DNA of 64,000 bases from Alphaproteobacteria bacterium. GTDB lineage: Bacteria; Pseudomonadota; Alphaproteobacteria; Rhodobacterales; Rhodobacteraceae. The DNA is taken from the NCBI GenBank assembly GCA_030427145.1, contig JAUHWT010000002.1, forward strand, positions 283,016 through 347,015, read 5' to 3'. The position numbers and the translations under genes were made by a program. This document shows, in pieces, positions 25,418-33,841 of this stretch; within the stretch, counting starts at the first letter, position 1, and every line of letters begins with the position of its first letter. The notes under the pieces are model-generated. The model worked only from the letters and a program-made list of their open reading frames with translations, did no database searches and was not told where the DNA came from.

Positions 25418-26440
25418 GTGAACCGGGCAAATAAAAACGTACTTGTCGTCGGCGGTGCCGGCTACATCGGATCACACACAACACTCGCTTTACGGGAAGC
25501 CGGATTTAATCCGGTAGTTTACGACAATTTCTCCACCGGACACCGCGATGCCTGTTTCGGAACCACTTTGGTGGAAGGGGAACTTTCCGACAGGGACCGC
25601 CTTGTCTCGACGCTGCGCGACCATGACATTGATGGCGTGATCCACTTTGCCGCCCTGATCGAGGCTGGACAGTCCGTGGTTGGACCGCTCCCGTTCTTTC
25701 GAAACAATGTGGCCTCCACTCTGTCACTGCTGGAGGCGATGCAGGAAACCGGCATCCGCAGGCTGGTCTTTTCCTCGACGGCGGCAGTGTACGGTAACCT
25801 CCCGGACGGAAAACCCCTGAATGAGGGGCTTCCGCGCAATCCGGTCAATCCGTACGGACACACCAAATCCATGGTGGAAACCATGCTGGAGGCCACCGCG
25901 TCGGCTCACGGTCTTCAGGCCATCGCTCTGCGTTATTTCAACGCCTCCGGTGCCGATCCGCAGTGCAGAACCGGTGAACGCCATACGCCGGAAACCCACC
26001 TGATCCCTTTGATCATTGAGGCGGCGCTGGGAACGCGGGCGGCCATCAAAATCTTCGGCACGGACTATCAGACACCCGACGGCACCTGTATTCGTGACTA
26101 CATCCACGTCAACGATCTCGCCACCGGTCACGTGGCCGCGCTCAACAACCTTTTTGAGACCGACCTGCCCGGAATAAGGGCCTACAACCTGGGCACCGGC
26201 ACCGGTCACAGCGTCCGCGAAGTCATCGACATGGTACGCCGCATCTCCGGGCGCGACTTCGCCGTGCACGAGGAAGGGCGCCGCGCGGGCGACCCGGCAA
26301 TTCTTGTGGCCGACGCCAGTGGCGCGAACCGGGATCTTGGCTGGAAGGCCAAGCACAGCGGCATCGATCAAATAGTCCGGGATGCCTGGAACTACGCCCT
26401 CTCCGCACAGGGGGAGAGCTTCCGCTCCACCGGCAGCTGA
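25418..26440 (+). CDS. galE: UDP-glucose 4-epimerase
   Basis: A 340-residue extended short-chain dehydrogenase that interconverts UDP-glucose and UDP-galactose with tightly bound NAD. The Rossmann motif GGAGYIGSH is at residues 12-20. The catalytic set is visible as SSTAAVYG and NPYGHTKSMVE (Tyr-x3-Lys). The start is GTG at 25418 with a GAGGA element upstream. It supplies sugar nucleotides for envelope polysaccharide or galactose use. It ends 7 bases from the stop of the convergent enolase-family gene. Confidence 0.95.
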   Translation: MNRANKNVLVVGGAGYIGSHTTLALREAGFNPVVYDNFSTGHRDACFGTTLVEGELSDRDRLVSTLRDHDIDGVIHFAALIEAGQSVVGPLPFFRNNVASTLSLLEAMQETGIRRLVFSSTAAVYGNLPDGKPLNEGLPRNPVNPYGHTKSMVETMLEATASAHGLQAIALRYFNASGADPQCRTGERHTPETHLIPLIIEAALGTRAAIKIFGTDYQTPDGTCIRDYIHVNDLATGHVAALNNLFETDLPGIRAYNLGTGTGHSVREVIDMVRRISGRDFAVHEEGRRAGDPAILVADASGANRDLGWKAKHSGIDQIVRDAWNYALSAQGESFRSTGS

Positions 26441-26447
26441 CCCGAAC

Positions 26448-27668
26448 TCAACCGCCCGCGAAGCGGCGTTCACCCCGCGGATCGGGCGGCTGCTCACTCA
26501 TTTCCAGGTGCAGCCTGTCGCCCCGCCAGGGGTGAGCCCGGGCAAGGTCCTCGTCGACCTCAATTCCAAGACCCGGGCCCGTCGGCGGAGCCACATAGCC
26601 GTCCTCCCATTGGATGGTATTCCCGATCAGCGCGCCGTAGAACCCGTCGCAGGTCCCGATCGTCTCAAGCACCAGAAAATTCGGCACCGAGAGGCCAAGC
26701 TGCACACTCGCGGCCCAGGCCACCGGTCCACAATAAATATGCGGGGCCAGTTGCGCGGAAAACGCCTCCGCCAGGATGGCCACTTTGCGCGCTTCCAGAA
26801 GCCCGCCTACCCGACCGACATTGGGCTGCACCATGCCCACACCGCCCAAGCGCAGCAGCATCGCGAAATCCGCCTTGGTGCTCAGGCGCTCACCGGTCGC
26901 AATGGGAATGCGCGTACCGGCCGCGACCGTCGCGAAATCGAGCGGCGCATCCGGCGGCACAGGCTCCTCGAACCACAGCGGATGGTATGGCTCGATCGCC
27001 TGCGCAAACCGCACCGCACCGGACGGCGTGAACTGCCCATGCGTACCGAAGAGCAGATCGGCGCGGTCACCCACCGCCGCGCGGATCTCACGACAAAACG
27101 CCGCGGAGCGCTCGATATCCGGCATGGTCGGCTGATGCCCGCCACGAATGGTATAGGCTCCGGCCGGATCGAATTTGATCGCCGTAAACCCGCGCTCCAC
27201 CATCCGGGCAGCCTCCGCCGCCGAGGCCTCCGGATTGTTGTAGAAATCCGCCGCCTGCTCGTCCGGTCCCGGATAGAGGTAGGAATAACTCCGCAAACGG
27301 TCCCACATGCGCCCGCCCCAAAGCGCATGCACCGGCCGGTCCCGCGCCTTGCCAAGGATGTCCCAGCAGGCAATCTCGAGCCCCGAAAACGCCCCCATCA
27401 CGGTCGGATCGGGCCGCTGCGTGAAACCGGCGGAATAACACCGCCGGAACATCAGCTCGATGTTTTCCGGGTTCTCACCTTCCATATGCCGCGCAAACAC
27501 GTCCGTGATAACCGCGCGCATCGCCTCCGGCCCGACCGTCGCGGCATAGCACTCGCCCCAGCCGACAATTCCGCAGGCGGTGGTGACCTTCACGAAAATG
27601 AAATACCGCCCACCAAAGCCTGGCGGCGGGTTGCCAACGACTATGACATCCACATCCCGCAGCTTCAT
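26448..27668 (-). CDS. Mandelate racemase/muconate lactonizing (enolase superfamily) enzyme
   Basis: A 406-residue enzyme with the N-terminal capping domain and a TIM-barrel of the enolase superfamily, closest in look to sugar-acid dehydratases. The lysine motif AIKFDP, the metal Glu residues in WFEEPV and TGERL, and a late APHIYCGP His motif are visible. Where relatives carry the first metal-binding Asp (as in VDFHGR), this protein reads FGTHGQ, so that ligand seems replaced. It overlaps the alcohol dehydrogenase gene by 4 bases, so both are one operon. The probable substrate is a sugar acid. Confidence 0.88.
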   Translation of the reverse strand: MKLRDVDVIVVGNPPPGFGGRYFIFVKVTTACGIVGWGECYAATVGPEAMRAVITDVFARHMEGENPENIELMFRRCYSAGFTQRPDPTVMGAFSGLEIACWDILGKARDRPVHALWGGRMWDRLRSYSYLYPGPDEQAADFYNNPEASAAEAARMVERGFTAIKFDPAGAYTIRGGHQPTMPDIERSAAFCREIRAAVGDRADLLFGTHGQFTPSGAVRFAQAIEPYHPLWFEEPVPPDAPLDFATVAAGTRIPIATGERLSTKADFAMLLRLGGVGMVQPNVGRVGGLLEARKVAILAEAFSAQLAPHIYCGPVAWAASVQLGLSVPNFLVLETIGTCDGFYGALIGNTIQWEDGYVAPPTGPGLGIEVDEDLARAHPWRGDRLHLEMSEQPPDPRGERRFAGG

Positions 27669-28753
27669 GGGCTCACTCCATCGAACACAATCACGTTGCG
27701 CCCTGCGATTCCGGACCGGGTCGAGGCAATGGCCGTGTTGATTGCCTCCAGCGGAAACCGCCCCGAAATCAGTTCATCAAGCTTCAGCGCCCCGGACCGG
27801 TAGTGCTCGAGCAGAATTGGAATATCCCGCTCCAGCACCGTCTCACCCATGCGCGCGCCGACAATCTTGTGGTTGAGCGCCGCCAAAATCCCCGCATCAA
27901 ACGCCACGTCGCTGCCCGTGGGGGGCATGCCCACCACGATCACCGATCCGCCCGGCGCCAGGAACCGCACCGCAGCCCCAATCGCGGCGGCAGACCCCAC
28001 GGAGACGAAAACCGCATCCACGCCGCGCCCGCCATTCGCCTCCTTCACCGCCTTGTGGGCCTCCTCACCGGCCAGAACCCCGGCGGTCGCACCATAGGAC
28101 GCGGCCGTGTCCAGCTTCTCCGGTGTCAGATCCACGGCAATCACGCTCCGCGCACCGGCAATCACCGCACCCTGAATGCAGTTGAGGCCAACACCGCCTG
28201 CCCCAACAATCGCCACGCTTTGCCCCGGCTGGATCTTCGCGGTGTTCATCACCGCCCCGTAGCCGGTGATCACACCACAGGCCAAAAGCGACGCCACATC
28301 GAGCGGAATATCATCCGGCAGACCGATGCACTGGCTCTGGTCCACCACCACGTTCTCGGCAAACGCCCCGCAGTTGATCCCCTGTACCACCGGCTCGCCC
28401 ACCGCACTGCGCAGCGGCGACGGCGGAACATGCCAGGCGTCATCGCAGGAGGTCAGCGCCCCCGCATCACAGGCCGGGCAATGACCGCAGGACCGGATCA
28501 GCGTAACCAGCACCCTCTGGCCCTCGGCAAAACCCTCAACGCCCTCACCGACCGCCTCAACCACGCCCGACGCCTCATGGCCATAGACCGCCGGCAGGGC
28601 ACCACCCCAGGCGCCGGCCGCGGCGGAAATGTCCGAATGACAGATCGCGCAGGCCGCCAGCCGCACCTGAATCTGTCCCTTCCCAGGGGGATCGAGGACG
28701 ACGTCCTCAATGACCAGAGGCTCTCCAAACCCGCGACAGACGGCTGCTTTCAT
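27665..28753 (-). CDS. Zinc-dependent alcohol dehydrogenase (MDR family)
   Basis: A 362-residue medium-chain dehydrogenase. The catalytic zinc ligands are Cys and His in CAICHSD and GHEASG. The structural zinc site has CGHCPACDAGALTSC, and the NAD-binding fold reads GAGGVGLNCIQGA. The ATG at 28753 has a GGAAGG-type element upstream. It resembles the class III/AdhC branch, and the alcohol is unknown. The downstream enolase-family gene overlaps it, suggesting that the two enzymes act in one catabolic route, perhaps on what the adjacent BMP-type importer brings in. Confidence 0.92.
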   Translation of the reverse strand: MKAAVCRGFGEPLVIEDVVLDPPGKGQIQVRLAACAICHSDISAAAGAWGGALPAVYGHEASGVVEAVGEGVEGFAEGQRVLVTLIRSCGHCPACDAGALTSCDDAWHVPPSPLRSAVGEPVVQGINCGAFAENVVVDQSQCIGLPDDIPLDVASLLACGVITGYGAVMNTAKIQPGQSVAIVGAGGVGLNCIQGAVIAGARSVIAVDLTPEKLDTAASYGATAGVLAGEEAHKAVKEANGGRGVDAVFVSVGSAAAIGAAVRFLAPGGSVIVVGMPPTGSDVAFDAGILAALNHKIVGARMGETVLERDIPILLEHYRSGALKLDELISGRFPLEAINTAIASTRSGIAGRNVIVFDGVSP

Positions 28754-28811
28754 GGCTGATCCTTCCACGTTAAGTCGCCCGCACCTTACGCCGCCGGTTT
28801 TCACGCAAAAG

Positions 28812-28852
28812 CCAAAAAACAACCCCGCTCCGGCTTTTTTCCGGAGCGGGGT
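28812..28852 (-). terminator. Strong Rho-independent terminator of the BMP transporter operon
   Basis: A perfect 12-base stem (28822-28833 with 28841-28852) and a 7-base loop, followed on the minus strand by TTGTTTTTT. It lies 31 bases after the stop of the binding-protein gene and separates that operon from the alcohol dehydrogenase gene. Confidence 0.9.
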
Positions 28853-28882
28853 CAAATCGTCACGACGCGCGAAATGCGGGGA

Positions 28883-29953
28883 TCAGTTGGGGATCACACC
28901 CTCAATGCCCTCAACATAAAAGTTCATGCCAAGCAGCGTGCCATCATCGGCGGTCTCACCCTCAGCCAGCCAGGGCGATCCGTCCTGTTTGTTGATCGGG
29001 CCGGTGAACGGGTGCAGTTCGCCCGCGGCAATCGCATCCGCAGCCGCCTTGGCCTGCTCGGCCAGATCCGCCGGGATCTTGTCGGAGAAATCGGCGAATG
29101 CCACCATGCCGCTGTCGATACCACCCCAGGTGTCGGTGGACTCCCAGGTGCCATCCATCACGGCCTGAACGCGGCTGACGTAATACGGCGCCCAGTCATC
29201 CATGATCGCCGTCATCTGCGCATTCGGCCCAAACGAGGACTGGTCGGAGGCCTGACCGAAGGCGATGATGCCCTCCTCCTCGGCGATGGTCATCGGCGCG
29301 GTCGAATCCGTATGCTGCATCAGCACGTCCGCACCCTGCTCGATCAGCGTCTTGGCGGCATCGGCCTCCAGCGCGGGATCAAACCAGGTGTTGCTCCAGA
29401 CCACCTTGAACTGCACGTCCGGGTTCACGGATTTCGCCGCCAGATAGGCGGAGTTGATGCCGCGGATTACCTCGGGGATCGGGAACGACCCGATATAGCC
29501 CACGATGTTGCTCTCGGTCATGCCACCGGCGATCAGACCGATCACGTGACGGCCCTCATAGAACCGCGCGGAATAGGTCGAGACGTTGTCCGCCCGCTGG
29601 TAGCCCGTCGCGTGCTCGAACTTCACATCCGGGAACTGTTTCGCCACGTTCATGGTTTGGTTCATGTAGCCAAACGAGGTGGTGAAGATCAGGTCATGAC
29701 CCGACTGCGCCATCTGCCGCAGCACGCGTTCGGCGTCGGCGCCTTCCGGCACGCTCTCCACAAACGTGGTCTCAACCGCGTCGCCGAACTCCTCAATCAC
29801 CGCGAGGCGTCCCTGGTCATGCTCATAGGTCCAGCCGAAATCGCCAACCGGGCCCACATAAATGAACCCGACCTTGGTCGGATCCTGTGCGAACGCCGCG
29901 GAGGCAAGCCCCGTTGCCAGAGCCGCCGCCGCAAACGTGTTTACTAGTCTCAT
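28883..29953 (-). CDS. BMP family ABC transporter substrate-binding protein
   Basis: A 356-residue periplasmic binding protein of the basic-membrane-protein (PnrA/Med) family, which in studied cases binds purine nucleosides. A signal peptide ends at about residue 20 (ASAAFAQ). The family pattern KVGFIYVGPVGDFGWTYEHDQGR follows at once. The ATG at 29953 has AGGAG 9 bases upstream; another ATG at 29962 directly abuts the Shine-Dalgarno and is less likely. It is the last gene of the ATPase-permease-permease-binding protein operon and is followed by a strong terminator. Confidence 0.93.
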   Translation of the reverse strand: MRLVNTFAAAALATGLASAAFAQDPTKVGFIYVGPVGDFGWTYEHDQGRLAVIEEFGDAVETTFVESVPEGADAERVLRQMAQSGHDLIFTTSFGYMNQTMNVAKQFPDVKFEHATGYQRADNVSTYSARFYEGRHVIGLIAGGMTESNIVGYIGSFPIPEVIRGINSAYLAAKSVNPDVQFKVVWSNTWFDPALEADAAKTLIEQGADVLMQHTDSTAPMTIAEEEGIIAFGQASDQSSFGPNAQMTAIMDDWAPYYVSRVQAVMDGTWESTDTWGGIDSGMVAFADFSDKIPADLAEQAKAAADAIAAGELHPFTGPINKQDGSPWLAEGETADDGTLLGMNFYVEGIEGVIPN

Positions 29954-30008
29954 CCCATACATCTCCTGTGGGTTACATCCGGCATCATGCCATGTTTTGG
30001 TCGAACAT

Positions 30009-30968
30009 CTAGCCCGATCCGGTGAAGGTCCGCCCCAGACTTGCCGGAGCATTTGAACGTGCTTTGGAGCCGTCGGCGGAGATTACCACCAGAACGGCAA
30101 TCGTGATCAGATACGGCGTCATAGACAGATACTGCGCCTGGGCCGGTATGCCCAGCGACTGCAGCCAGGACAGAAACCCGGACGCCTGCAGGTTCAGCTG
30201 CAAAATAGTCACGCCACCGAAGAGCCACGCACCGAGCAAAACCCGCCACGGCCGCCAGGCGGAAAACACCACGATCGCCAGCGCGATCCAGCCCGCGCCC
30301 GCCGTCATGCCCTCGGTCCATTGCGGCACGCGCGCCAGCGACAGATACGCCCCGCCAAGCCCGGCACAGGCCCCGCCAAAGGCAATCGCCGCCAGTCTTA
30401 TGGCGACCACCGAGTAGCCCAGCGAATGCGCCGCATCGTGGTTTTCCCCCACGGCGCGCAATACCAGCCCACGTCGGGTAAATTTCAAAAACCACCAGAC
30501 CGCGGCCACCAGGGCAATCCCAAGATAAATCACGATGTCATAACTGAAAAACAGCCGCCCCAGCAGCGGTATCTCCGACAGAACCGGGATCTCCAGCCGC
30601 GCCATGGTAGGCGATTTCACCCCGGTAAACGGCTGCCCGATCAGAGCCGAAATCCCCAGTCCAAACAGCGTCAGAGCCAGCCCGGTCGCCACCTGGTTCG
30701 ACAGAAGGTACTGCGTCATCACGCCGAAAATCAGCGACAGAACACAGCCCCCCGCGGCCCCGGCAACAAACCCCAGCGCGGGTGAACCGGTCTTGACCGC
30801 CGTGGCAAAGCCACAGATCGCGCCAACGATCATCATGCCCTCAACCCCGAGGTTCAGAACACCGGATTTCTCCACCACCAGCTCGCCAATCGCCGCAAAC
30901 AAAAGCGGCGTGGCCGCAGCCACCAGCCCGACAAACAGCGCGACCGGATCAACAACCGACAGATCCAT
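30009..30968 (-). CDS. BMP-type ABC transporter permease (second permease)
   Basis: A 319-residue inner-membrane permease of the branched-chain/ribose-like family, with about eight hydrophobic helices. The stretch GELVVEKSGVLNLGVEGMM near residues 27-45 is typical of YufQ/NupC-like nucleoside permeases. It shares one base with the stop of the first permease (TGATG), which implies coupled translation. Together with the first permease it should form the membrane channel. The substrate follows from the binding protein: probably a nucleoside, possibly another heterocycle or sugar. Confidence 0.92.
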   Translation of the reverse strand: MDLSVVDPVALFVGLVAAATPLLFAAIGELVVEKSGVLNLGVEGMMIVGAICGFATAVKTGSPALGFVAGAAGGCVLSLIFGVMTQYLLSNQVATGLALTLFGLGISALIGQPFTGVKSPTMARLEIPVLSEIPLLGRLFFSYDIVIYLGIALVAAVWWFLKFTRRGLVLRAVGENHDAAHSLGYSVVAIRLAAIAFGGACAGLGGAYLSLARVPQWTEGMTAGAGWIALAIVVFSAWRPWRVLLGAWLFGGVTILQLNLQASGFLSWLQSLGIPAQAQYLSMTPYLITIAVLVVISADGSKARSNAPASLGRTFTGSG

Positions 30969-32041
30969 CAGACCTCCCCCCGCCGCACAAACCGCACCCG
31001 GTACCGGGTCAGAAGATCAACGGCCAGCAGGATAAACAGAAGCAGCCCCTGGAACACCGAAATCGCCGCCGACGGAATCCCCAGCGCGAACTGCGCCGTC
31101 TCGCCGCCAATATAGGTCAGCGCCATCACCATCCCGGCGAACAGAATACCAACTGGGCTCAAACGGCCCAAAAATGCCACAATAATTGCGGTAAACCCAT
31201 AGCCTACCGGCAGGCTCGGCTGCAGCTGCCCAATCGGCCCCGCCACCTCAAAGAGCCCCGCCAACCCGGCCATCGCGCCTGACAGGCCGAGGCAGATCAC
31301 GGTCAGCCGCTTGGCATTCACGCCCGAAAACGCCGCCGCCCGCGGCGCCTGCCCCAGGAGCCGCACGTTAAATCCAAACAGATGCCTGGTCAGGAAAATC
31401 TGCGCCGCCAGTACCGCGACCATGGTCACGATTATCCCCACATGCACCCGCGTCCCCTCCATAAGGATGGGCAGCCGCGCACTATCGTGGAACAGCCGGC
31501 TCTGCGGGAAATTGAACCCGTCCGGGTCACGCAGGGGCCCCGACACCATCGCGGACAAAAACAGCGTGGCCACATACACAAGCATCAGGCTGACGAGGAT
31601 CTCATTGGCATTAAACCGGATCTTCAAAAACGCCGGGATCATCGCCCAGGCCGCACCACCGGCAATTCCGGCCACCGCCATCAGCGGAAGAAGCCAGGCT
31701 CCCTCCACGTTCCAGAACGCCAGCGCCACCGCACTCCCGGCAAGGCCACCCATCACGTACTGGCCTTCCGCACCGATATTCCAGATCCCCGCCCGAAACC
31801 CGAAGGACAGCCCAAGCGCGATCAGAATAAGCGGCGAGGCCTTGATGAGCAGTTCGGTGCGCGAATACGGGTCGAACAGCGGCGCTATAAATATAGTGTG
31901 GATCGCCTCAAACGGGTTCTTGCCAAGAGCGGCAAACAACAGCCCGCCGACAACCATGGTGATCAGAACCGCCGCCGCCGGAGCCAGCGCCTGGATCAGC
32001 GTCTTCGTCTCGGTTCTCGGCTCAAGGCGCAGCATGCTCAC
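30968..32041 (-). CDS. BMP-type ABC transporter permease (first permease)
   Basis: A 357-residue membrane permease with about nine hydrophobic helices, of the YufP/NupB type. The segment FRAGIWNIGAEGQYVMGGLAG near residues 81-101 is the family hallmark. A GTG at 32041 with GGAG 7 bases upstream was taken as start; an ATG at 32035 is an alternative. The gene overlaps the 3' end of the ATPase gene by 20 bases. Confidence 0.92.
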   Translation of the reverse strand: MSMLRLEPRTETKTLIQALAPAAAVLITMVVGGLLFAALGKNPFEAIHTIFIAPLFDPYSRTELLIKASPLILIALGLSFGFRAGIWNIGAEGQYVMGGLAGSAVALAFWNVEGAWLLPLMAVAGIAGGAAWAMIPAFLKIRFNANEILVSLMLVYVATLFLSAMVSGPLRDPDGFNFPQSRLFHDSARLPILMEGTRVHVGIIVTMVAVLAAQIFLTRHLFGFNVRLLGQAPRAAAFSGVNAKRLTVICLGLSGAMAGLAGLFEVAGPIGQLQPSLPVGYGFTAIIVAFLGRLSPVGILFAGMVMALTYIGGETAQFALGIPSAAISVFQGLLLFILLAVDLLTRYRVRFVRRGEV

Positions 32042-33554
32042 CCCCGCTCTCCGCCACGCTGAAATCTCCGCCCATCATCCGGCCAATCGCCTCGATACTC
32101 ATACCCGCGGCCGGGCGCACCGGCGACAGCCGCCCGTTGGCCAGAACCGCAAACGTGTCGGAAATTTCCATCAACTCATCCAGGTCCTGGCTGATCACCA
32201 GAACCCCGGCCCCGCGTTCGGCCAGGTCCCGCAGGGCCCGCCGGATCTGCGAAGCGGCATGGGCATCCACGCCCCATGTCGGCTGATTGACCGCCAGAAC
32301 CACCGGCTCCTGCAACACCTCGCGTCCGACCACAAATTTCTGAAGGTTCCCGCCCGACAGCGCCCCGGCCAGCGTTGCCGTACCTGGCGTGCGCACGTCA
32401 AACCCTTTAATGATATCCTTCGCAAAGGCCTCAATCGCTGACGGTTTCGAAAACCCGTTCGACGCCAGCCCCTTGCGCACCCGCCCGGTCAAAAACGCAT
32501 TTTCCGACAGCGTCATCGCCGGAGCCGCCGCATGGCCCAGACGCTCCTCCGGCGCCGCCTGCAAGCCAACCCGCCGCCGCGCGGTCGGCCCCATCCGGCT
32601 CACATCCCTGTCCTTCAGCCGAATGCTGTTCGCCGCACATGTCCGCTCACCGGAGAGCGCCAGCATAAATTCGTCCTGACCATTCCCGGCCACCCCGGCA
32701 ATGCCCAGCACCTCACCCGCGCGCAGTGACACGGAAATATCCGACAGCGGTACGCCAAACTGGCCCAAAGCCGGAAGGCTCAACCCCTCGATCGACAGAA
32801 GCTTCTCACCCGGACTGAAACTGCCCGCCACCGGATGCGCCAGTTCCTGGCCGATCATCATGCCCGCCATGCTCCGCGCGGTCTCCTCCGCCGGGATGCA
32901 GGTGCCAACAACCTTGCCATGCCGCAGAATCGTCGCCCGGTCACAGAGCTGCCGGATCTCGTCGAGCTTGTGGGAAATATAGAGGATCGCCACGCCTTCG
33001 GATTTCAGCTTGCGCAGCGTGCCAAACAGGATTTCCACCTCCTGCGGCGTCAAAACGGAGGTCGGCTCATCCATGATCAGAAGCCGCGGATCCTGCAAAA
33101 GACAGCGAACGATCTCGACCCTCTGCCGGATTCCCACCGACAGATCCCCAACCAGCCGGTCCGGCTCCAGCGGCAGACCGTATTCTTTCGAGACCTTCAC
33201 AATCCGCGCGGCCAGCTCGCCCCGCGGCGGCGGGTTCTCCATGCCCAGTTCGATATTCTCGGCAACTGTCAACGCCTCAAACAGCGAAAAGTGCTGAAAC
33301 ACCATCGCCACCCCGGACGCCCGCGCCGCCACCGGCCCGGCCGGCTCATAGGCGGCCCCGGCAAAACGCATCGCTCCGGTGTCAGGCCGCACCAGCCCGT
33401 AGATCATTTTCACAAGCGTCGACTTGCCGGCACCGTTCTCGCCCAGCAGCGCATGAATCTCCCCCCGGTCGACCGAGAACCGGACGTCGTCATTCGCCTT
33501 CACACCTGGGTAGGATTTGGAAACCCCGTCGAGGTCAAGCAGCGGTTCGGTCAA
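32022..33554 (-). CDS. BMP-type ABC transporter ATPase (two ATPase domains)
   Basis: A 510-residue tandem ATPase like RbsA/NupA/YufO. The first half has Walker A GENGAGKST, signature LSVGIRQRVEIVR and Walker B LLIMDEPTSVL. The second half is degenerate, as is usual for this family: its Walker A region reads GVAGNGQDE, while LSGGNLQKFVVGRE is intact. It starts with TTG at 33554 after a GGGG element. It energises the nucleoside-type importer encoded by the next three genes. The 21-bp repeat array lies just upstream, between it and divergent dnaE. Confidence 0.92.
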   Translation of the reverse strand: MTEPLLDLDGVSKSYPGVKANDDVRFSVDRGEIHALLGENGAGKSTLVKMIYGLVRPDTGAMRFAGAAYEPAGPVAARASGVAMVFQHFSLFEALTVAENIELGMENPPPRGELAARIVKVSKEYGLPLEPDRLVGDLSVGIRQRVEIVRCLLQDPRLLIMDEPTSVLTPQEVEILFGTLRKLKSEGVAILYISHKLDEIRQLCDRATILRHGKVVGTCIPAEETARSMAGMMIGQELAHPVAGSFSPGEKLLSIEGLSLPALGQFGVPLSDISVSLRAGEVLGIAGVAGNGQDEFMLALSGERTCAANSIRLKDRDVSRMGPTARRRVGLQAAPEERLGHAAAPAMTLSENAFLTGRVRKGLASNGFSKPSAIEAFAKDIIKGFDVRTPGTATLAGALSGGNLQKFVVGREVLQEPVVLAVNQPTWGVDAHAASQIRRALRDLAERGAGVLVISQDLDELMEISDTFAVLANGRLSPVRPAAGMSIEAIGRMMGGDFSVAESGGEHAAP

Positions 33555-33594
33555 CGGGCGGACCCCGAAAAACGCACGTCAAAACCCTGCCGAT

Positions 33595-33727
33595 TGCGCC
33601 AAATGCCGTGCAATCTGTGCCACTTCATGAGCAATCTGTGCCAAACCAGGAACAATCTGTGCCAACTCACATACAATCTGCGCCAACTCACACCGGTTTT
33701 GTGCCACCAGGAACACCATTTGCGCCA
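33595..33727. repeat. Seven copies of TG(T/C)GCCA at an exact 21-bp period
   Basis: The 7-base core TGTGCCA or TGCGCCA begins at 33595, 33616, 33637, 33658, 33679, 33700 and 33721, always 21 bases apart. In the second to fifth copies the core extends leftward to CAATC. The spacing equals about two turns of B-DNA, so all copies face the same side. The array fills the divergent region between the ABC ATPase and dnaE. Function unknown: an arrayed protein-binding site or a simple tandem-repeat expansion. Confidence 0.9.
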
Positions 33728-33841
33728 ACGGAATCCCCCCACCGGCTTCACAAAACCGTCACCATCAGGCAATTTTTTTTTTTGAAACGCAAGACGGTTA
33801 AAACCCGTTGCGGCTGATTACCGGGCTGGTACAACCTCCGG

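Noticed and set aside
26382..27803. A 473-residue plus-strand frame opposite the enolase-superfamily gene
   Set aside because: Runs across galE, the enolase-family gene and part of the dehydrogenase gene on the other strand, and has no family features.
33595..33727. CRISPR-like array
   Set aside because: The repeats are only about 7-12 bases with 21-base spacing and there are no spacers of CRISPR size or cas genes nearby.
33551..33817. Heptad-repeat peptides encoded on both strands of the 21-bp array
   Set aside because: A 21-base tandem repeat automatically gives 7-residue repeats in every frame; there is no start with a Shine-Dalgarno and no recognisable protein.
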